A stretch of DNA of 64,000 nt, taken from the NCBI RefSeq assembly GCF_039555335.1, contig NC_092640.1, positions 41,655,099-41,719,098 of the forward strand, in the 5' to 3' direction. Below the pieces are notes generated by a model, which was not told where the DNA came from, did no database searches, and worked only from the letters and a program-made list of their open reading frames with translations. Positions 35,801 to 46,622 of this stretch are shown in pieces. Source of the DNA: Amphiura filiformis (Eukaryota; Echinodermata; Ophiuroidea; Amphilepidida; Amphiuridae). Numbering within the stretch: the first letter of the stretch is position 1; each line of letters opens with the position of its first letter. The position numbers were made by a program, and so were the translations under genes.

Positions 35801-36866
35801 GCCATGATGTGTAATCATTCAGCAGGCGCATTCAATTTATTTAAATGAAGCACCTAATGTCAGTGGGGTGACAACGAACTATGCATTAGCGGCTAATGTG
35901 TGCCTTTTGTGCTTACGGCTACTCAATCACACCCTTGGGTTTATGTATAACAATAGGTACTTTTCATTCCGTTAAGCGCTTTCACGCGACTTGCATTTGA
36001 TCACTTATTGACAGTAGCCTCCTAGGTAAAGCGTTAATACACTGTCGGGTCAGCTTACCGATTTAATGGTGGAAGCCCTTTGTCCCAAACAAAAGGTACC
36101 TTTCGATGAATAGCTTGTCAGATTTCAAATCGGCACAAGGTTTCAATGCGTTACGTAATCTATTTCCTCTCCATCTTATAATAGCTCCATGCCTACGGGT
36201 ACCATACATGCCTGCAGGAAAGTGGGAGAGGGCTATCTACTCTCACTTCCCAGATGCATGTTGTAACTCCACTCATGAATCCCACTGTGAGTCCTCTGAT
36301 CATAATCAAAACAAATAGGCCCGGCAAATAGGTTAATACATGGATTTGGTTAGATGGGCAGTAACGCATGGATCCACATAGCACAGAGTCCTTTTAAAAT
36401 TTTAGCCTTGCCTAGGGCCCTGAAAAAGGTAAATCTGGCACTGGCTACACTCAGTGTACATGTTTGTTACACACATGTAGATATCTATATACATTGTCAG
36501 CCTCCAGCCTGTTCACACTTTGCAACCTATAGGGGTTTTTATGGGTTGTAGCGTTTGGCACTGTATTCAACTTGTGTAACTATTTCTGCGATCATTCATT
36601 TTTGTCCTATTTCACCAGGTGCTGTAATCGACCAAGATGCCCTACTCGAAGCACTCAACAACCACACCATCCAAGGCGCAGCCCTCGATGTGACCACACC
36701 CGAACCATTACCACCCGATCACCCGCTACTGAAGATGTCCAACGTCATCGTCACCCCGCACTTAGCGGGGAATACCGTCAGGTCATTCTATTCAAAGTAC
36801 CAAATTTGTTTAGAGAACATCAAAGCTGCAATTGAAGGGAGACCTGTGCAAAATGAAATTAAATGA
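32831..36866 (+). CDS. D-2-hydroxyacid dehydrogenase, GRHPR-like, copy C
   Basis: Four exons: 32831-33230, 34113-34290, 34518-34696 and 36619-36866, giving 334 residues. The start context is ACCATGG. Exon 1 is six bases longer than in A and B (QLVALAGNNILPKKIK). Motifs: GVGRDHLDL, GMGRIG (166-171), Arg252 in INISRG, Glu281 in TPEPL, His300 in VTPHLAG, ending in GRPVQNEIK with TGA. Exon 3 begins with Cys (CKEDEERVNAKY) where the others have Ser. The donor of intron 2 is GTTATA, weaker than GTAATA in the other copies. Intron 2 is only 227 bp and has no 78-bp repeat. The C terminus (NTVRSFYSKYQICLENIK) groups it with D. Same predicted role as the other copies: NAD(P)H-linked reduction of a 2-oxo acid of unknown identity. 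The frame is intact. Confidence 0.9.
33371..33725. mobile_element. 355-bp G+C-rich inverted-repeat element, intron 1 of C
   Basis: CTGGTTTCATACTTTCCTGT with CGCTTGCCGCT at the left is matched by the complement ending at 33725. The interior is rich in GCCGC/GCGGC words and much higher in G+C than its surroundings. An open frame continues from exon 1 across the splice site into this element, but it is only read-through. Confidence 0.8.
34330..34475. repeat. Repeat shared by introns 2 and 3 of copy C
   Basis: GAATCCCACTGTGAGTCCTC, TGATCATAATCAA, ACATGGAT and AGGGCCCTGAAA occur here and again in the same order at about 36276-36425 in intron 3. Unidentified dispersed repeat; it takes the place that the 78-bp remnants hold in introns 2 of B and D. 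Confidence 0.65.
34905..35050. repeat. ACCCGTACTC minisatellite
   Basis: Short imperfect units of ACCCGTACTC / GACCCGTACC, about a dozen, in intron 3 of copy C. Confidence 0.75.
35296..35332. repeat. TG microsatellite followed by G run
   Basis: About a dozen TG dinucleotides, then a run of ten G. The region after it (35380-35610) is a long pyrimidine-rich stretch on the + strand (CTTCTCC, TTTCTCT), still in intron 3 of copy C. Confidence 0.85.
35333..36275. other. Intron 3 of copy C, pyrimidine-rich then unremarkable
   Basis: CT-rich to about 35620, an AAAATAAAATA run near 35670, then DNA in which I recognise nothing. Confidence 0.4.
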
Positions 36867-36885
36867 TGGTGCGCGTAACGTCATC

Positions 36886-37232
36886 CCAGCAAACACAAAC
36901 ATATTTTAAGCATTTTTGTTCTCAATTCGTTGAAGCATTTTCAACATGGGTTAGCATTATAGATCCTGAAAACGGGTTTAAACATTTTGTATGATAAACT
37001 ACAACATTTTTCATGTTGAAAAATGTTACTGTAAAATATTTTGGCAAAAAAACTTAGGGGTATTTAAAGATTTAAAATAAGAATAGTTGCAATCAGGCAT
37101 CTTTTGAACTTGTTTTTAAAATATTGTTTGAAAAAGTGCTACATGTAAAACTTTTTTTAAAGCGTTTTCTAAATCTAATAACCTATGTGCGTATAATGTG
37201 ACCCATTCGAAAATGTTTCGTGTTCGCTGATG
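36886..37232. mobile_element. Candidate CAGCAAACAC element in 3' flank of C
   Basis: CCAGCAAACAC at the left and GTGTTCGCTG at the right are near-inverted ends. The interior is made of AACATTTT, AAAATGTT and AAACGGGTT words. Related blocks follow A and D (GTGTTTGCTGGG near 42445), so the element was there before the genes were duplicated. Confidence 0.5.
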
Positions 37233-38496
37233 CCTGATGGGATATAAGCAGAGAAAGAAAGGACTGAGGTAATAAAGAAAGAACGAAAGAAAGAAATAAA
37301 GGAAGGAATGAATTAAGTTTTTTTTCACATTGTATTATATCATACTTTTCATGTTTTACAGCCCCTGAGATTATACTTCTATATACCACTGCACGTTAAT
37401 TAGATGTGTTGTCCCAACCTGTCCCAGATCAAAAATATACATGGCAGTACCATTTAAAATAATGGTAACTCATATCATTTTATCAGGCGATAGATGAAAG
37501 GTTGGGTCCACAGTGGTTAGGTCTACGAAGAAGTAGCAACGAAGAAGAAGAAACGAAGTTTTTTGTAGAATTCAAGACAAAATGTTCTTCGAAAATAGCA
37601 AGAATTCAATTTTCTTTCAGTAGAATTTTTTTCTGGCTTTCTGAAAAAGTTCATTTACTTACTTTTCAATCACTGTGCTTTGTTTACTTGTTGGTCTGCA
37701 CCCGGTTTGAACCCATATTATCAGCTCATCCGTGGTAAAACGTAACCTTAACCATGCAGGGAAGTGGAAGTACATAAGTATAAGGGCGCAGACCACCAAA
37801 TAGCCTCTCCATTGAAAAGCATGTAAAATCAACATGTTTAAGCGGCGTTTATTTTTATAATTATTAGGAGTTGTCGGATATTTTATGTTCTGTAATAGGT
37901 TGAGGCCTACCATTAAAACAATATTTCGAAATTGTGAGTTGAATTCCTTAGTGGTTTTGATATGAGAAGCAAAAACGTGTATACATAACAATCATGCCAC
38001 GTGGGATAGTGCTAATACATTCACTTCCGGTGTGATTACCACAGAACAAAAAATATCTCGGGCGTTAAATTTTACTGGGATAATGAGAAAAATTCTGGTA
38101 CCAATGAGACTACCAAAATCTCAATGTTGATCACGAAAAATGGGGGATGAGGCTGTCGATCGGCCCCTAAATGCGCCGAATTTGGGCAAATTTGGGTGTT
38201 TTTTTATGTGAAAAATTAGTATCCTGATGGGTGTACAAAAACACCTAAAAGTCGGTATAGGCAAAGTGAGCATCCATAAATCTGCGTATAGCACATCCCC
38301 GTACAAATTTTTCGAAGGACCTCCCCCTCCCGGGACTTTTCTAAATCGATTTGTGTAATGAACATGAACATGCAAACCTCACACAAAACATGCTAGCTGG
38401 TCCTTAAAGACACCAAATTGTCTCCAGTATCAGTATAGGCATACTTTTAACCTGAACTAATTACCATACCGTTGCACTTTTTACATAGCGATTTGG
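37233..38496. other. Spacer between copies C and D
   Basis: GAAA/GGAA microsatellite (about 37252-37310), the TATCATACTTTTCATGTT block, GGTTAGGTCTACGAAGAAG, and then the part homologous to 20688-21213. This is the version of the spacer without the 2.7-kb insertion and without the 23-bp arrays. No exon is seen. Confidence 0.65.
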
Positions 38497-38656
38497 TGTA
38501 TTGCGCCCTTATATTTTAGTACATGTAGTCTATTAACGGGTCATTTAATACGATAAAATCAATGTACAATCAATTAATATGATTCGGTGCAACCTGTTGA
38601 GGTCTGTACATCAGTGGACACATAGTAGAAGTTTAAGTCGTGTTATACCGATAACC
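38497..38656 (+). promoter_or_regulatory. Conserved 5' flank of copy D
   Basis: GGTGTATTGCGCCCTTATAT, TTTAGTACATGTAGTC, then GGTGCAACCTGTTG and GTCGTGTTATACCGATAACC. Shared with A, B and C in part and most closely with C. Candidate promoter and 5' UTR by conservation only. Confidence 0.35.
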
Positions 38657-41600
38657 ATGGAAATTCCATATATTCTTTCATCGAAGGAACTACTTAGAAT
38701 TAAGAAAGTCTACGACGACTTTCAGAAACACTTTCAGATAATCTTTGTAGAAGATCTCATCGCAGACACAAGTCCTCGGCAAAAGCAGCTCTACCAAGCC
38801 ATTCAAGGAATACAGCTGGTAACAATAGCAGGCAATAAAATCCTGCCTACAAAAATTAAGGATGAGAATTTCATATCATCGCTTCCCAATTTGAAGATAC
38901 TTAGTTACACCGGTGTTGGTCGTGACCATTTGGACCTACCAATGTTACATAGACATGGAATCGTGGTAGCGAACTCGGGTGCTCATGACATCGTGAACAA
39001 CACTGTTGAATTTGGATTTGGGTTAATGCTAACTTTGGCCAGAAATATTCACACGGGTACGGTAAGCTTTGGTCCGGGGCTTTGGGAAGGGGCGTGTGTG
39101 TATGTGGGGGTGGGGGTGGGTGGTGAGGGGTAGGTGTAAGGCGGGGTGTAAGGTGGGAATGTATTGGCTTCAAATGAACACATAGGCACACTGCAAAAAC
39201 ATACTATGTGTAGAGATTGGACACTTTTTGTCTTTGATTTGTTAACACGTGTAACAGCAGGTGTTTGATATCTAAACACAAGACAACAAATTCCTAAACA
39301 TTTAAACATGTTTACAAATCGAGGACAAGGTGGTGTCTAGAATAGTCTCTAGTTCTCTCCTGTCCTCGCATCTGCCGCCTATGCCCACTGCCGCCTATGC
39401 CCACAAAACCCGGAACGGAACATGTTTACCGTTCTCCGGAATAATTCCCGATCGGGAGCAGATTTCTAGGCAGTAATCCGGCTCTGAAAGCACTTCATCA
39501 TAATGTTTAAATAGGTTGATCATGTTGATACGAGTATAAAAGCAAAATGTTTATTTTCACTCAGGTATGCACGCGTACCTCAACGAAGATTTCGATTGGT
39601 GTACCTACTTAATGGTGAATTCAGGATCGCTTCTAATGGACTCCATGCTTGGCATTGTGGGTATGGGAAGAATAGGATACCAGATTGCAGAGAGAGCAGC
39701 CGCCTTTAAGATGAAGATTGTGTATCATAATCGGACTCAAAGGTAATATCGGCCTTGTTAACAGAAAAGCATTAACGACGATCAAATAAGGTCGGACTAT
39801 TAAACAACATAAATAAAATTTCACACATTTAACTTTTAAACTCATATATTTATAGGTTATACATCACTGTGCATTGTGATGTGTAACAACAAGGTAGACT
39901 TTCCAGTCCCTGAATATCCTCGCAAAATAAAAGAATTTTTAGATTGTGCCTCATCTCATGTCATTGTGCATAAACAACAACAAGGTAGACTTTCCAGGCC
40001 CAGAATATCCTCACAAAATAAAGTTGTAGACATCGGTGTGCATTGTGAAGTGTAACAACAAGGTAGTGTTTCCAGTCCGTGTATCCTCAGAAAATAAATT
40101 CCTATAGGCACCGTTGTAAATTTTATGAATATCCTCATTAAAAAATCGTGAATGTCGTGGTTCGTAATAACAAGGTGTAGACTTTTAAATAAATGGGCTA
40201 GTTTTAATATTCATTCATTCATATTCATCCATATTTTATTTTGCCAATCACCAATCAATAATACAATGTACAAATGTGATTCAATAATGATATTAATAAT
40301 AATAATAGCAGTAACAATAATAGTGATAATGAAAATAATATAAGTCATGGTAATAAATAGCCAATATAATAAGAGGGCACGGTGGCTAAGTGGTTACGGC
40401 CTTGGACTCATAATCTGAGAGCTTGCTCGACGTGCGTGGGTTCGATTCCCCATCCCACCACCGTGTTGCGCCCTTGGGCAAGGCGCTTTGCCTCGCTTGC
40501 CTCACCACACCCAGGTGTAATGGGAAGCTGTTAGGGGTAGTCACAGTCGTTGTACTGATGGACCCTGCGCCACTTGTAGGCTGCAAACGTGGTTCCGACA
40601 TATTCTAATGACGGCGGAATAAATGTAAAGCGCTTTGAGGCTGTTTACGGCATAAAGCGCTATATAAATATCTACATTTTTATAACAGTAACAATCCTGA
40701 TAATAGGAATAACATGATAACAATAAATAATTATGTACATAATACATTAATATATTTGCATGATGTATGTTGCATCCCACCGCTGCCACCAATGTAAACT
40801 TTTATGTAGATAGACTTGTAAGTAAAGGGGCTACTTTTAACACAGATCATATTGTTGAATATCTTTTATTATCAGGTTCGTGTATATATTATTAGGCAGG
40901 CAAGAGGATTTGTGATCGATGTGAGTCGCTGGGTAGCTATGCCAGCAACTGACTGTGACCCTCCAGCCAGCTCCCACTTGAAGGGGGGGGGGGGTCTCCC
41001 ACTAGAAGGGGGGAGTTCCCACTTCAAGGGGCGAAGTGAAGCTCAAGGGGGTTTCTCCCACTTGATGAGGTCACCAAGTGGGTCTCCATGGGACCAAGTG
41101 GGCCACTCAGTCAGACGGACTGAGGTTACACTTCCTCATAACCTTGCATAAGTCAGTATACAATTCATAAAACATAGATAAAACAAACAATTAATATTCT
41201 AATCTTCTTTATAAGGTATAGTCTTTCCAGTCCTGGGATATATTCTCAAAATAAACAAGTAGGTCTAGAAATCACAGCAGTGTAATAACAAGAGAGTTTT
41301 TCCAGCCCTAGGATAACCTCACAAAATTAACTCGTAGACGTCACCGCACTGTGCATTCTGAAGTGTAATAATTATTGATAACATAACATTGGCATATTAT
41401 CTAACTCCAGGAGTAAGGAGGACGAAGAACTTGTTAATGCTAAATATTGTCAAACTCTCAATGAGTTACTGCGCATGTCTGATCACGTGATGCTGGCAGT
41501 ACCTTTAAGTGACAAAACGAAAAGGATGATTGGTGCGAGAGAACTGAAACTAATGAAGCCTAATGCTGCAATAATCAACATTTCACGTGGTAAGTTGTTA

Positions 41601-42145
41601 TTTGAATTGTCGTATGATAGTTTGTCTTTTATTAATGAGTGTCTCCGTAAGGTTGGACCAGAACGCATAATTTACTCCACAATGCATACAAAGACCAAAA
41701 ACTCATAGGGTATACCCTTGGATACCTTTATTTTATTGTTGCAATCGCTTTACAGCAATTTTTAATATACTGTGGAGAATATTCACTTATGGAACAGTTT
41801 TTGTGTCTCCAAACAAGGGTATTATGTGTCTCCATAGGGCATACTCAACGTTTGACACTCAACTTGTATATAAAACCATTTCGCGATTATTTTGTAGGCG
41901 CCGTAATTGACCAAGATGCTCTTATCGAAGCACTCAACAACCACACCATCCAAGGCGCAGCCCTTGATGTGACCACACCCGAACCATTACCACCCGATCA
42001 CCCGCTACTGAAGATGTCCAACGTCATCGTCACCCCACACGCAGGAGGGAATAACGTCAGGTCATTCTATTCTAAGTACCAAATTTGTTTAGAGAACATC
42101 AAAGCTGCTATTGAAGGGAGACCTGTGCAAAATGAAATTAAATGA
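38657..42145 (+). CDS. D-2-hydroxyacid dehydrogenase, GRHPR-like, copy D
   Basis: Four exons: 38657-39056, 39565-39742, 41411-41589 and 41898-42145, giving 334 residues. The start context is ACCATGG. Motifs: GVGRDHLDL, GMGRIG (166-171), Arg252 in INISRG, Glu281 in TPEPL and His300 in VTPHAGG. Exon 2 has MHAYL and SMLGIVG in place of MRAYL and STLGIVG. At the end of exon 1 a 5-bp insertion gives ACGGGTACGGTAAGC: the donor that keeps the frame is GTACGG at 39057, while the stronger-looking GTAAGC at 39062 would shift it. I chose the former because it restores the 400-nt exon of copy C. Exon 4 uses a TAG acceptor and starts GC where the others start GT. An upstream in-frame ATG at 38579 exists but is not shared. 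Function as for the other copies; activity depends on correct splicing of intron 1. Confidence 0.82.
39855..40140. repeat. Diverged 78-bp repeat remnant, intron 2 of D
   Basis: About four diverged units (GTGTAACAACAAGGTAG, ACTTTCCAGTCCC, ATCCTCGCAAAATAAA). More remnants lie at 41205-41375, so the ancestral short array was split by later insertions, including the SINE at 40372. Confidence 0.8.
40372..40680 (+). mobile_element. tRNA-derived SINE
   Basis: The head has a polymerase III A box (GTGGCTAAGTGGTTA) and B box (GGTTCGATTCC) at tRNA spacing, resembling tRNA-Leu/Ser, but the body runs on for another 200 bp with CACCACACCCAGGTGTAATG and the tail GTAAAGCGCTTTGAGG, AAAGCGCTATATAAATA typical of SINEs. 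It is inserted in intron 2 of copy D. Confidence 0.85.
40681..41204. other. Intron 2 of D, low-complexity and G-rich part
   Basis: An A+T-rich stretch, then 40970-41110 with repeated CCCACTTGAAGG / CCAAGTGGG words and a run of twelve G. The words are an imperfect short repeat of unknown origin. No exon is seen. Confidence 0.45.
41205..41375. repeat. Second part of the 78-bp repeat remnant, intron 2 of D
   Basis: TAGTCTTTCCAGTCCTGGGA, CTCACAAAATTAACTCGTAG and CACTGTGCATTCTGAAGTG. The last unit resembles the last unit before exon 3 in copies A and B. Confidence 0.75.
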
Positions 42146-42460
42146 TGATCGCAGATACAAATAATATATTTCTAAGCATTTTTTTAATTCGTTTAAAATT
42201 TCAACGTGGGTCGTTATATAGATGGGTTAAAACATTTTGTATGAAAAACTGTATACGATTTAAATGTTGACAAAATATTACTGGAATATTTTTGCAAAAC
42301 ATTTACAAAGAAAATAATAGTTTTAATGCGTATACGGTAACATAATTATGAGCTTGCTTTGAAAATGTTGTCAAAAAAGTTCTATACCCTTTATTTTCTG
42401 GCAACCCATGTGCATGCATTTGAAAATGTTACGAAAACGTTGTGTGTTTGCTGGGAAATA
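42146..42460. other. 3' flank of copy D
   Basis: AACATTTT / GAAAATG words as in the flanks of A and C, ending in GTGTGTTTGCTGGGA. Probably another copy of the CAGCAAACAC element that followed the gene before duplication. Confidence 0.5.
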
Positions 42461-42954
42461 AAAGTAATCATATCGGTGTCCCTCTGGTAGCCATTCCACG
42501 ATGCAAATAACGCCCTCTTTTTTAGTATTAATTCATACCCACAGTGACTGGTTGAAGTTTACAGATACTGGTCTTTGTAAGAAAAAGTAAATAACGAATG
42601 ATATGAAGCATCGACAGAAAGGAAGGTAAAAAGGGTTGAAATTCATGCAAGGAAATGAAACAAATGAAGTGGAAATATTTTGAAAAGGGTAACTGAGAAT
42701 GAATAAGGAAAGAAAAAGAGGAGAACGAGTTATCAAGAAGAGAGATGAGTCGAGAAACAATGTGTCATTCCAGACAGGATGTTGGATTTCCAGACTGTTG
42801 TTTTTAGTTTTGAGGAACGGAATTCCATGTATTTATTTTAGTTTCGGACGGGATTTTATTTCAAAAGTTCCAAGGTTTTTCCAAAATTTGATAACCGGTT
42901 TTTTTTAAATTTGTTTTTAACTGGATTTCCGTTCCTTTTATTCTATTGAAAAGG
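42461..42954. other. Purine-rich spacer, nothing recognised
   Basis: AGAAAGGAAG-type purine runs near 42600-42730; no gene or element identified. Confidence 0.4.
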
Positions 42955-43320
42955 TTGCCAGAAAACGTTTAAATGTCGGGCTTATATATAAAGGGCATAT
43001 AAAGGGTATAAAATGTTTTCATAACGTTCAAAAACATTTGTTGATAACCTACTGCAAATATTCTAACATAAATATGTTATTTAAGTGTTAGCAAAATATT
43101 TGGCAAAAAATGTTTGTAAAAAATATCTTGCAATAACATTTAGAAAACATTTTCAAAATATTGTTGTAGTGTCTTTTCATACAAAACGTTTTAAAACATT
43201 TTCTTTAACCTTTATAATAACCCGACATTTGATGTTATTAAAACGTTTTTATCTAAACTAAAATCCAAAATACAACCTGTTTAAAATGTTTTTAAAACGT
43301 TTTTGCGTGTGCTGTTAAAT
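42955..43320. repeat. AAACGTTTT / AACATTTT palindromic repeat
   Basis: Dense AAAACATT, AACGTTTT and AAAATGTT words ending with GCGTGTGCTG, like an inverted copy of the CAGCAAACAC element near genes C and D. Confidence 0.5.
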
Positions 43321-44300
43321 TTATATTATTGTCATGCGTTTGTATAAAAGGCGAAAGCAAAATGCGTGTGATTGATGGGTAGAGAGGAGGGAAAATAATA
43401 AATGACTTGTCGAAGTTGTCGAGGAGGTCTGATTAAATTGTGGCCGAAACATAGTCATTCATCATTATATATTAGAGTTCAGCCTAGCTTTGGATATCCA
43501 TGGCATAGATGAAGTATTAAGTCTAGCCCCGCCAGGCAACCAGATTAATCAATTTTTCAATTCGACCATTTATTTTTATCTAATTGACTGGCAACAAAAT
43601 GAGTAATGATTTTTTATAATAATATTAATAATAATAATAATAATAATTAATACTAATAATAACACATAATAATAATAATAATAACAAGTTTTATTCCAGC
43701 AAAATAATGATTTTCCATTTATACTCATAGGCCCAGTTATATATAGTTACAGTGATATCCAAAGCAGAATTTGGTCGTTTTTGTGAATATTTTATTTTTC
43801 AACAGGCTTAATTACTATACTATTTTAAGCCACGGTAAATAACGAGTAATTATTAACTGGCCATATAAAATAATTAAGATATAAAAATAGGGGCCGGTAA
43901 TTCATGGTTGAGAAATTACCGACACTTTAAAATAAATGGATCTTTAGAAAAAAAATACTAAAAAGGAAAACAATTTATTTTTATCGTTAAATCTTCGAAA
44001 ATCGTTTTAAAAATAATTATTTTAATTATTTCAATTCTCGTATATCTATGATACCACTTTGTAAAAATGTCATTAATGCAGTCACCAGGGGTCAAATATA
44101 TTAATATACCATTAACTCTTACAAAAGAACAATTGATCTCAAAATTACAAACGCTTTAAATTAATATATCTCGCTAAAATGAACAAAGAAAAGCACGCTT
44201 TTTGTAAGTCAGTTTTTTTTCCGAGCGACAGACGCCCAATGTGATTACCGTCGGGTCAACGCGCTTACTGCACTACGCCTGGGATTTTCATTTTTGACAG
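43321..44300. other. A+T-rich spacer with AAT microsatellite
   Basis: An (AAT)n run lies at about 43616-43685. The rest has no recognised feature until the G+C richer part from 44215. Confidence 0.5.
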
Positions 44301-44501
44301 ATCTGTCTTCATTCTAGAAACACTACAAACAACCCGATGTATGGTGGCGTGTTATGTTGTTGTTTTTTTACACACGCGTGCTTTCAGTGTTGTGTTTGCC
44401 TGGCTGTGTAGTACCCACAATCTGTCGTAGCATTTCCACAGGATTATATAGGATATTTTCGTTTCTTTTTGGGAAATATATTGGAATATATCTAGTCCAT
44501 A

Positions 44502-44585
44502 ATGGGATGCTGCTCGGGCGACCCGAGTACCACTATTTGGTGCTGTAAATACATCTTGATGGTGTCTTGCTGCATAACTAATTTG
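44502..44585 (+). CDS. Possible first coding exon of a tetraspanin (partial)
   Basis: ATG GGA TGC TGC opens a 28-codon frame whose product begins MGCCSGDPSTTIWCCKYIL and continues MVSCCITNL, stopping at a strong donor GTGAGT (44586) in phase 0. Tetraspanins often begin with a short cytoplasmic head with cysteines, then CCxKYLL leading into the first membrane helix, and in CD9 the first intron falls after a similar length in phase 0. The preceding 300 bases are richer in CpG than the surroundings, as a promoter would be. Adjacent cysteines at the head would suit palmitoylation. I did not find the later exons (the second helix, the CCG loop motif) in the rest of the window, so the gene either extends beyond it or this is chance. 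Confidence 0.35.
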
Positions 44586-46257
44586 GTGAGTTTTGAATAT
44601 TTTTATGTGTTAAAATATCATGTGAGATGAAACCATTTTGATTTAAACATTAAGCAGACGCCTAGCCTGATGATGTGAAAAGCATCTTAATATAGGACTA
44701 TTATAGTACAAGATGCCTCGGGCAGCTAGAGCCGTGGCTAGTATATCGCAAATGTCTACAGATGAAAATTATGCACCCTGATTGTTTTGCTCAGTGAGTG
44801 TATGCTCAATGCTGCATGATGCATCTCTCGCGAGTCTCACATGAAATCACAATGGCTTGCATCTTTGTGTTGTGTTTTATCATCTCCATCTCCAAAGAAG
44901 AAGCTCAGAAGAGGCCTATAAAATAAACGCGTATGTATTATAGCCTGAGCCACTGCTAAATGTTACTGTGGGTCGTTGACTTTATATATGTGGGCTTTGT
45001 AATTTAGGCCTGAGGATAAAGAAAAACAAAGTGAGAATATAATACAACAGCTTGAGCATCATGAGCTCCCTATGAACTGAGTGTACATGTGAGAGAAGTT
45101 GAGAGCAACACACAAGATGTAATAAATAGGCCTACTCAAAGAACCAAGGGCTCTACGTTAAAAAATTCCAAATCTTCGGCTATCTTCCAGGGGGAACCTT
45201 TCAAAGATTGTCAAAGAACCATAATAATTAATATGTTCTTCAAAGGGTCTTTACTCTTTAGAACCCGTATTGGTTCCTTTTTGGGTGAACATACCCATGT
45301 TTGCAACCTGAGCCCCTCCACAATGACATCTACGAAGCAATAGAGAGGAAACCTTTTAAAATTGTTTTTATAAAAGCACATAATTTGCCAAACATGATAT
45401 CTATCATTCATTAGCTTTTCAATGTGGCCACGGTACATTCACGTTCAGCAATTATTTCAGGTATACTTTTTGCTCAACAACGAAAAGACATGACATAAAT
45501 AAGGTCTATATAATAATTGTCCTATTTGTTTTGCCATTTTCAAAAGTACGCATGTATCCTCTCTCTCTACACATTCATCATGCTACAACGAGGCTTTCAT
45601 ATTGCCCAGAGCTTTTGAAGTCTCGGCGTGCAAATCGCATTAAAGGTTAACTTCCAATAGAGCAGAATTATGCCACAGTTGCATGTCTTGTGGTTATTGC
45701 TTTTATTTTATTTGTACATTCTGCCTAAAACACATAGCGGGTGTCTATATACAAATGAGATATAGAGCACTGGGGTCGAGGACAGTTTATATAGTGCGGT
45801 GTATTTGCAAAGCAGGAGGGATTTGCAATCCATCTGCACATCATGAGTACCACAGCAAGAATTTTGCATTGATTCGCCAAATCAGGGATCCCTGGCCAAA
45901 TGAACAATGTTGAACTACTGGTACTCAGTGTAACCAAAGCATTCTGTTCTAGAATGGTATCAGATCATATTTTTAGGATCTTTGATAAAATGCAATGCAC
46001 ATTCGGTCATTGTACTTTGAAAATATTCAGCGTTATTATTGGTGCGTAAATGTGGCAAGGAAGCCAATAACTGCATATTTCCATAGGTCTTATGGGTTTT
46101 GAGTTAAAAATAAAGCCCGAATAAATTGCCAAAACGAAAGTTTCGGGCAATTTTCCCCTCCCGAGAAAAAAACCCATACACATGGGGCGGAATTATACTC
46201 CCAAAGTGCAAACACAGCTGTGTCGTGCTCCCTTCGACTTAATACCTTAAATACTTA
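44586..46257. other. Intron or spacer, nothing firm
   Basis: If the exon before is real this is its intron. Between 45140 and 45350 words such as AGAACCATAATA, GAACCCGTATTGGTTCC and GGGGGAACCTTT suggest a decayed inverted-repeat element. No exon was identified. Confidence 0.4.
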
Positions 46258-46622
46258 AGGCCAAATAAAAAAAATAAACATGTTTCACGTCCCCTCCCGC
46301 TTCCTTTTTTGAGGTTTCCTCAAATATATTTTTATTTTTTGAAATTAACTTTTCAAAAAATATGTCTGGGAAGTTGGGATGCTTTCTATAGACAAGAAAC
46401 ATTTTAGGAAGGTTTTGTGATCATTAGAGGGGGTGTAACTCTCAGAACAACAAATAAAAAGGGCCTCCTCCTTTTTCCAGGCATTATTGTATACGCTAAA
46501 ACAGCTCTAAGTATGGGTATTTACACCAATTTTGCGATAAAAAATAGAAAATAAAAAGTCCCCTCTTCCTCCTTTTTTTCAAAAACACGGACGTGAAACA
46601 TGTTTTATTTTTTACTTGGCCT
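46258..46622. mobile_element. 365-bp inverted-repeat element
   Basis: AGGCCAAATAAAAAAAATAA with CATGTTTCACGTCC at the left is matched inverted at the right (GGACGTGAAACATGTTTTAT to TTGGCCT). The interior has GGGGGTGTAACTCTCAGAA and AAAAAGGGCCTCC, recalling the element at 51547-51912. Non-coding. Confidence 0.8.

Noticed and set aside
40378-40470. tRNA-Leu/Ser gene
   Set aside because: Head of a SINE with the GCGCTATATAAATA tail.
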